A DNA stretch of 64,000 nt, from positions 1 to 64,000 of the forward strand of contig NW_025963617.1 of the NCBI RefSeq assembly GCF_910591885.1. The letters run 5' to 3'. A program made the position numbers and the translations under genes. This document shows positions 55,201 to 62,999 of the stretch, one piece after another. The stretch is from Bombus terrestris (taxonomy: Eukaryota; Arthropoda; Insecta; Hymenoptera; Apidae). The notes under the pieces are model-generated. The model ran no database searches and was not told the origin of the DNA. It worked only from the letters and a program-made list of their open reading frames with translations. The number at the start of each line of letters is the position of its first letter. Position 1 is the stretch's first letter.

Positions 55201-58200
55201 GGACATCGTGGGACACCGTTGGACATCGTTGGACACCGTTGGACATCGTTGGACACCGTGGGACAACGTGGGACAACGTGGGACAACGTGGGACAACGTG
55301 GGACACCGTTGGACATCGTTGGACATCGTCGGACACCGTTGGACATCGTTGGACATCGTTGGACATCGTTGGACATCGTTGGACACCGTTGGACACCGTT
55401 GGACATCGTTGGACACCGTTGGACATCGTTGGACACCGTTGGACATCGTTGGACATCGTTGGACATCGTTGGACACCGTTGGACATCGTTGGACATCGTT
55501 GGACACCGTTGGACATCGTTGGACATCGTTGGACATCGTTGGACACCGTTGGACACCGTTGGACATCGTTGGACACCGTGGGACAACGTGGGACAACGTG
55601 GGACAACGTGGGAAACCATGGAACAACGTGGGACAACGTGGGACAACGTGGGACAACGTGGGACAACGTGGGACATCGTTGGACACCGTTGGACATCGTT
55701 GGACATCGTTGGACATCGTTGGACACCGTTGGACACCGTTGGACATCGTTGGACACCGTGGGACAACGTGGGACAACGTGGGACAACGTGGGAAACCATG
55801 GAACAACGTGGGACAACGTGGGACAGCGTGGGACAACGTGGGACAACGTGGGACAACGTGGGACAACGTGGGACAACGTGGGACAACGTGGGACAACGTG
55901 GGACACCGTTGGGCATCGTTGGACACCGTGGGACACCGTTGGACATCGTTGGACATCGTTGGACAACGTGGGACAACGTGGGACACCGTTGGGCATCGTT
56001 GGACACCGTGGGACAACGTGGGACAACGTGGGACAACGTGGGACACCGTTGAACACCGTTGGACATTGTTGGGCATCGTTGGACATCGTGGGACACCGTT
56101 GGACATCGTTGGACATCGTTGGACACCGTTGGACATCGTTGGACACCGTGGGACAACGTGGGACAACGTGGGACAAGGTGGGACACCGTTGGACACCGTT
56201 GGACATCGTTGGACATCGTTGGACATCGTGGGACACCGTTGGACATCGTTGGACACCGTTGGACATCGTTGGACACCGTGGGACAACGTGGGACAACGTG
56301 GGACAACGTGGGACAACGTGGGACACCGTTGGACATCGTTGGACATCGTCGGACACCGTTGGACATCGTTGGACATCGTTGGACATCGTTGGACATCGTT
56401 GGACACCGTTGGACACCGTTGGACATCGTTGGACACCGTTGGACATCGTTGGACACCGTTGGACATCGTTGGACATCGTTGGACATCGTTGGACACCGTT
56501 GGACATCGTTGGACATCGTTGGACACCGTTGGACATCGTTGGACATCGTGGGACATCGTTGGACACCGTTGGACACCGTTGGACATCGTTGGACACCGTG
56601 GGACAACGTGGGACAACGTGGGACAACGTGGGAAACCATGGAACAACGTGGGACAACGTGGGACAACGTGGGACAACGTGGGACAACGTGGGACATCGTT
56701 GGACACCGTTGGACATCGTTGGACATCGTTGGACATCGTTGGACACCGTTGGACACCGTTGGACATCGTTGGACACCGTGGGACAACGTGGGACAACGTG
56801 GGACAACGTGGGAAACCATGGAACAACGTGGGACAACGTGGGACAGCGTGGGACAACGTGGGACAACGTGGGACACCGTTGGACATCGTTGGACAACGTG
56901 GGACAACGTGGGACAACGTGGGACAACGTGGGACAACGTGGGACAACGTGGGACACCGTTGGACACCGTGGGACACCGTTGGACACCGTTGGACATCGTT
57001 GGACACCGTGGGACAACGTGGGACAACGTGGGACAACGTGGGACAACGTGGGACAACGTGGGACAACGTGGGACAACGTGGGACAACGTGGGACAACGTG
57101 GGACATCGTGGGACAACGTGGGACAACGTGGGACAACGTGGGACAACGTGGGACAACGTGGGACACCGTTGGACAACGTGGGACACCGTTGGACATCGTT
57201 GGACACCGTGGGACAACGTGGGACAACGTGGGACAACGTGGGACACCGTTGGACACCGTTGGACATCGTTGGACATCGTTGGACATCGTGGGACACCGTT
57301 GGACATCGTTCGACACCGTTGGACATCGTTGGACACCGTGGGACAACGTGGGACAACGTGGGACAACGTGGGACAACGTGGGACAACGTGGGACAACGTG
57401 GGACAACGTGGGACAACGTGGGACAACGTGGGACAACGTGGGACAACGTGGGACATCGTGGGACAACGTGGGACAACGTGGGACAACGTGGGACATCGTT
57501 GGACATCGTTGGACATCGTTGGACACCGTTGGACACCGTTGGACACCGTTGGACACCGTTGGACATCGGTGGACATCGTGGGACACCGTTGGACACCGTT
57601 GGACATCGTTGGACACCGTTGGACACCGTGGGACAACGTGGGACAACGTGGGACAACGTGGGACAACGTGGGACAACGTGGGACAACGTGGGACAACGTG
57701 GGACACCGTTGGACACCGTGGGACACCGTTGGACAACGTGGGACAACGTGGGACAACGTGGGACAACGTGGGACAACGTGGGACACCGTTGGACACCGTG
57801 GGACACCGTTGGACACCGTTGGACATCGTTGGACACCGTGGGACAACGTGGGACAACGTGGGACAACGTGGGAAACCATGGAACAACGTGGGACAACGTG
57901 GGACAACGTGGGACAACGTGGGACAACGTGGGACACCGTTGGACATCGTTGGACACCGTGGGACAACGTGGGACAACGTGGGACAACGTGGGACACCGTT
58001 GGACACCGTGGGACACCGTTGGACAACGTGGGACAACGTGGGACAACGTGGGACAACGTGGGACAACGTGGGACAACGTGGGACAACGTGGGACAACGTG
58101 GGACACCGTTGGACACCGTTGGACATCGTTGGACACCGTGGGACAACGTGGGACAACGTGGGACAACGTGGGACACTGTTGGACACCGTGGGACACCGTT

Positions 58201-58699
58201 GGACAACGTGGGACAACGTGGGACAACGTGGGACAACGTGGGACAACGTGGGACAACGTGGGACAACGTGGGACAACGTGGGACAACGTGGGACAACGTG
58301 GGACACCGTGGGACACCGTGGGACACCGTTGGACACCGTGGGACACCGTTGGACAACGTGGGACAACGTGGGACAACGTGGGACAACGTGGGACAACGTG
58401 GGACACCGTTGGACACCGTGGGACACCGTTGGACACCGTTGGACATCGTTGCACACCGTGGGACAACGTGGGACAACGTGGGACAACGTGGGAAACCATG
58501 GAACAACGTGGGACAACGTGGGACAACGTGGGACAACGTGGGACAACGTGGGACACCGTTGGACATCGTTGGACACCGTGGGACAACGTGGGACAACGTG
58601 GGACACCGTTGGACACCGTTGGACATCGTTGGACACCGTTGGACACCGTGGGACAACGTGGGACAACGTGGGACAACGTGGGACAACGTGGGACAACGT
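52260..58699. repeat. Domain IV repeat 4 (longest)
   Basis: This repeat is 6,440 bp. It matches repeat 3 at offsets 4,690, 4,710 and then 4,820 (TGGACAACTT, TGGACCCCGT, GGGACGACGT). It is lengthened by the 1,020-bp tandem duplication at 55,030-56,870. GGGACACCAT at 52050, just before its head, is a second form of the CCATGG element. Confidence 0.78.
55030..56870. repeat. 1,020-bp tandem duplication
   Basis: TGAACACCGT 55030, the private GGGACAAGGT 55150, CGGACACCGT 55330, CCATGG 55610 and 55790, and GGGACAGCGT 55820 recur 1,020 bp later at 56050, 56170, 56350, 56630, 56810 and 56840. The only difference I noticed is 56550 (F) against 55530 (D). This is the most nearly identical tandem pair of its size that I found, and GGGACAAGGT occurs nowhere else, so it is probably among the most recent events. 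Confidence 0.85.
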
Positions 58700-61600
58700 A
58701 GGACAACGTGGGACAACGTGGGACACCGTTGGACATCGTTGGACAACTTGGGACATCGTGGGACAACGTGGGACAACGTGGGACAACGTGGGACAACGTG
58801 GGACACCGTTGGACACCGTGGGACACCGTTGGACACCGTTGGACACCGTGGGACACCGTTGGACACCGTTGGACATCGTTGGACACCGTTGGACACCGTT
58901 GGACACCGTTGGACACCGTGGGACAACGTGGGACAACGTGGAAAAACGTGGGACAACGTGGGACAACGTGGGACAACGTGGGACAACGTGGGACAACGTG
59001 GGACAACGTGGGACAACGTGGGACAACGTGGGACAACGTGGGACAACGTGGGACAACGTGGGACAACGTGGGACAACGTGGGACAACGTGGGACAACGTG
59101 GGACAACGTGGGACAACGTGGGACAACGTGGGACAACGTGGGACAACGTGGGACAACGTGGGACAACGTGGGACAACGTGGGACAACGTGGGACAACGTG
59201 GGACAACGTGGGACAACGTGGGACAACGTGGGACAACGTGGGACAACGTGGGACAACGTGGGACACCGTTGGGCATCGTTGGACACCGTGGGACAACGTG
59301 GGACAACGTGGGACATCGTGGGACACCGTTGGACACCGTTGGACATTGTTGGACATCGTTGGACATCGTGGGACACCGTTGGACATCGTTGGACATCGTT
59401 GGACACCGTTGGACATCGTTGGACACCGTGGGACAACGTGGGACAACGTGGGACAACGTGGGACACCGTTGGACACCGTTGGACATCGTTGGACATCGTT
59501 GGACATCGTGGGACACCGTTGGACATCGTTGGACACCGTTGGACATCGTTGGACACCGTGGGACAACGTGGGACAACGTGGGACAACGTGGGACAACGTG
59601 GGACACCGTTGGACATCGTTGGACATCGTTGGACACCGTTGGACATCGTTGGACATCGTTGGACATCGTTGGACATCGTTGGACACCGTTGGACACCGTT
59701 GGACATCGTTGGACCCCGTGGGACAACGTGGGACAACGTGGGACATCGTTGGACATCGTTGGACATCGTTGGACATCGTTGGACACCGTGGGACAACGTG
59801 GGACAACGTGGGACAACGTGGGAAACCATGGAACAACGTGGGACATCGTGGGACAACGTGGGACAACGTGGGACAACGTGGGACACCGTTGGACATCGTT
59901 GGACAACGTGGGACAACGTGGGACAACGTGGGACAACGTGGGACAACGTGGGACAACGTGGGACACCGTTGGACACCGTGGGACACCGTTGGACACCGTT
60001 GGACATCGTTGGACACCGTGGGACAACGTGGGACAACGTGGGACAACGTGGGACAACGTGGGACAACGTGGGACAACGTGGGACAACGTGGGACAACGTG
60101 GGACATCGTGGGACAACGTGGGACAACGTGGGACAACGTGGGACAACGTGGGACAACGTGGGACACCGTTGGACAACGTGGGACACCGTTGGACATCGTT
60201 GGACACCGTGGGACAACGTGGGACAACGTGGGACAACGTGGGACACCGTTGGACACCGTTGGACATCGTTGGACATCGTTGGACATCGTGGGACACCGTT
60301 GGACATCGTTGGACACCGTTGGACATCGTTGGACACCGTGGGACAACGTGGGACAACGTGGGACAACGTGGGACAACGTGGGACAACGTGGGACAACGTG
60401 GGACAACGTGGGACAACGTGGGACAACGTGGGACAACGTGGGACAACGTGGGACAACGTGGGACAACGTGGGACAACGTGGGACATCGTTGGACATCGTT
60501 GGACATCGTTGGACACCGTTGGACACCGTTGGACACCGTTGGACACCGTTGGACATCGGTGGACATCGTGGGACACCGTTGGACACCGTTGGACATCGTT
60601 GGACATCGTTGGACACCGTGGGACAACGTGGGACAACGTGGGACAACGTGGGAAACCATGGAACAACGTGGGACAACGTGGGACAACGTGGGACAACGTG
60701 GGACAACGTGGGACACCGTTGGACATCGTTGGACAACGTTGGACAACGTGGGACAACGTGGGACGACGTGGGACAACGTGGGACAACGTGGGACACCGTT
60801 GGACACCGTGGGACACCGTTGGACACCGTTGGACATCGTTGGACACCGTGGGACAACGTGGGACAACGTGGGACAACGTGGGACAACGTGGGACAACGTG
60901 GGACAACGTGGGACAACGTGGGACAACGTGGGACAACGTGGGACCACGTGGGACAACGTGGGACAACGTGGGACAACGTGGGACAACGTGGGACAACGTG
61001 GGACAACGTGGGACAACGTGGGACAACGTGGGACACCGTTGGGCATCGTTGGACACCGTGGAACAACGTGGGACAACGTGGGACAACGTGGGACAACGTG
61101 GGACAACGTGGGACAACGTGGGACAACGTGGGACAACGTGGGACAACGTGGGACAACGTGGGACAACGTGGGACAACGTGGGACAACGTGGGACACCGTT
61201 GGGCATCGTTGGACACCGTGGGACAACGTGGGACAACGTGGGACAACGTGGGACACCGTTGAACACCGTTGGACATTGTTGGACATCGTTGGACATCGTG
61301 GGACACCGTTGGACATCGTTGGACATCGTTGGACACCGTTTGACATCGTTGGACACCGTGGGACAACGTGGGACAACGTGGGACAACGTGGGACACCGTT
61401 GGACACCGTTGGACATCGTTGGACATCGTTGGACATCGTGGGACACCGTTGGACATCGTTGGACACCGTTGGACATCGTTGGACACCGTGGGACAACGTG
61501 GGACAACGTGGGACAACGTGGGACAACGTGGGACACCGTTGGACATCGTTGGACATCGTCGGACACCGTTGGACATCGTTGGACATCGTTGGACATCGTT

Positions 61601-62999
61601 GGACATCGTTGGACACCGTTGGACACCGTTGGACATCGTTGGACACCGTTGGACATCGTTGGACACCGTTGGACATCGTTGGACATCGTTGGACATCGTT
61701 GGACACCGTTGGACATCGTTGGACATCGTTGGACACCGTTGGACATCGTTGGACATCGTTGGACATCGTTGGACACCGTTGGACACCGTTGGACATCGTT
61801 GGACACCGTGGGACAACGTGGGACAACGTGGGACAACGTGGGAAACCATGGAACAACGTGGGACAACGTGGGACAACGTGGGACAACGTGGGACAACGTG
61901 GGACACCGTTGGACATCGTTGGACAACGTGGGACAACGTGGGACAACGTGGGACAACGTGGGACAACGTGGGACAACGTGGGACACCGTTGGACACCGTG
62001 GGACACCGTTGGACACCGTTGGACATCGTTGGACACCGTGGGACAACGTGGGACAACGTGGGACAACGTGGGACAACGTGGGACAACGTGGGACAACGTG
62101 GGACAACGTGGGACAACGTGGGACATCGTGGGACAACGTGGGACAACGTGGGACAACGTGGGACAACGTGGGACAACGTGGGACACCGTTGGACAACGTG
62201 GGACACCGTTGGACATCGCTGGACACCGTGGGACAACGTGGGACAACGTGGGACAACGTGGGACACCGTTGGACACCGTTGGACATCGTTGGACATCGTT
62301 GGACATCGTGGGACACCGTTGGACATCGTTGGACACCGTTGGACATCGTTGGACACCGTGGGACAACGTGCGACAACGTGGGACAACGTGGGACAACGTG
62401 GGACAACGTGGGACAACGTGGGACAACGTGGGACAACGTGGGACATCGTGGGACAACGTGGGACAACGTTGGACAACGTGGGACATCGTTGGACATCGTT
62501 GGACATCGTTGGACCCCGTTGGACACCGTTGGACACCGTTGGACACCGTTGGACATCGGTGGACATCGTGGGACACCGTTGGACACCGTTGGACACCGTG
62601 GGACAACGTGGGACAACGTGGGACAACGTGGGACAACGTGGGACAACGTGGGACAACGTGGGACAACGTGGGACAACGTGGGACAACGTGGGACAACGTG
62701 GGACAACGTGGGACAACGTGGGACAACGTGGGACAACGTGGGACAACGTGGGACAACGTGGGACACCGTTGGGCATCGTTGGACACCGTGGGACAACGTG
62801 GGACAACGTGGGACAACGTGGGACACCGTTGAACACCGTTGGACATTGTTGGACATCGTTGGACATCGTGGGACACCGTGGGACAACGTGGGACAACGTG
62901 GGACACCGTTGGACACCGTTGGACATCGTTGGACACCGTTAGACACCGTGGGACAACGTGGGACAACGTGGGACAACGTGGGACAACGTGGGACAACGT
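58700..62999. repeat. Domain IV repeat 5
   Basis: This repeat is 4,300 bp. Its head matches repeat 4, but the stretch that elsewhere holds GGGACCACGT, TGCACACCGT and a CCATGG element is replaced by pure A units (58,950-59,259). From 59,710 to 60,760 the markers match repeat 4 at a constant offset of 6,350. Near the right end it is chimeric: TGGACCCCGT 62510, TGAACACCGT 62830 and the unique TAGACACCGT 62940 precede the next AGG head at 63000. Confidence 0.75.
58950..59259. repeat. Longest pure run: 31 identical GGGACAACGT units
   Basis: Thirty-one consecutive A units without a single substitution follow GGAAAAACGT at 58940 and end at a B unit at 59260. Corresponding stretches in the other Domain IV repeats are broken by GGGACCACGT, TGCACACCGT and GGGAAACCAT. 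This copy was either homogenised or never received those variants. Confidence 0.85.

Larger units (their letters stand above)
2201..60949. repeat. GGGACCACGT variant creating CACGTG (10 copies)
   Basis: An A-to-C change at unit position 6 gives CCACGTGG across the junction with the next unit, a perfect palindrome that includes an E-box/G-box core. Copies are at 2201, 18361, 21681, 28741, 38230, 43850, 47890, 52580, 54690 and 60940. All sit within A-runs. No function is shown; the sequence only shows that the variant was spread with the surrounding repeat. Confidence 0.88.
321..62569. repeat. TGGACATCGG marker family (29 copies)
   Basis: A T-to-G change at unit position 10 gives CGGTGG at the junction with the next unit. 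The positions are 321, 1321, 1701, 2791, 4461, 5521, 8341, 9311, 10251, 10911, 13461, 14871, 15811, 16481, 20911, 25391, 26331, 27001, 36761 (as TCGACATCGG), 41030, 42990, 44740, 46420, 49380, 51490, 54200, 57560, 60550 and 62550. Right of 8.4 kb a CCATGG element often follows at 300-320 bp, which defines a recurring ~310-bp module. In repeats 3, 4 and 5 of Domain IV one copy has this spacing cut to 100 bp (49380, 54200, 60550). Confidence 0.9.
8781..62839. repeat. TGAACACCGT marker family (22 copies)
   Basis: A G-to-A change at unit position 3 occurs at 8781, 10401, 12611, 12931, 14021, 14341, 15971, 18681, 20381, 22001, 23161, 24861, 26491, 29061, 30581, 34461, 35621, 49950, 55030, 56050, 61260 and 62830. 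In all but 10401, 15971 and 26491 it is followed at once by TGGACATTGT. Those three are the equivalent site of copies a, b and c, where a B unit follows. None occurs in Domain I. Confidence 0.92.
37901..62999. repeat. Domain IV: five 4.0-6.4-kb higher-order repeats
   Basis: Each repeat starts with AGGACAACGT and, 40 bp on, the near-private variant TGGACAACTT (37941, 43560, 47610, 52300, 58740). GGAAAAACGT follows about 200-240 bp after that head (38140, 43760, 47810, 52490, 58940). Repeat lengths are 5,619, 4,050, 4,690, 6,440 and 4,300 bp; the odd 5,619 reflects the single-base deletion. Other domain markers are GGGATAACGT (44190, 48230, 52940), TGGACCCCGT (48650, 53360, 59710, 62510) and GGGACGACGT (49590, 54410, 60760). 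The compound head present in Domain II as TGAACACCGT then TGGACATTGT appears in most repeats as TGGACACCGT then TGGACATTGT. Confidence 0.8.
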
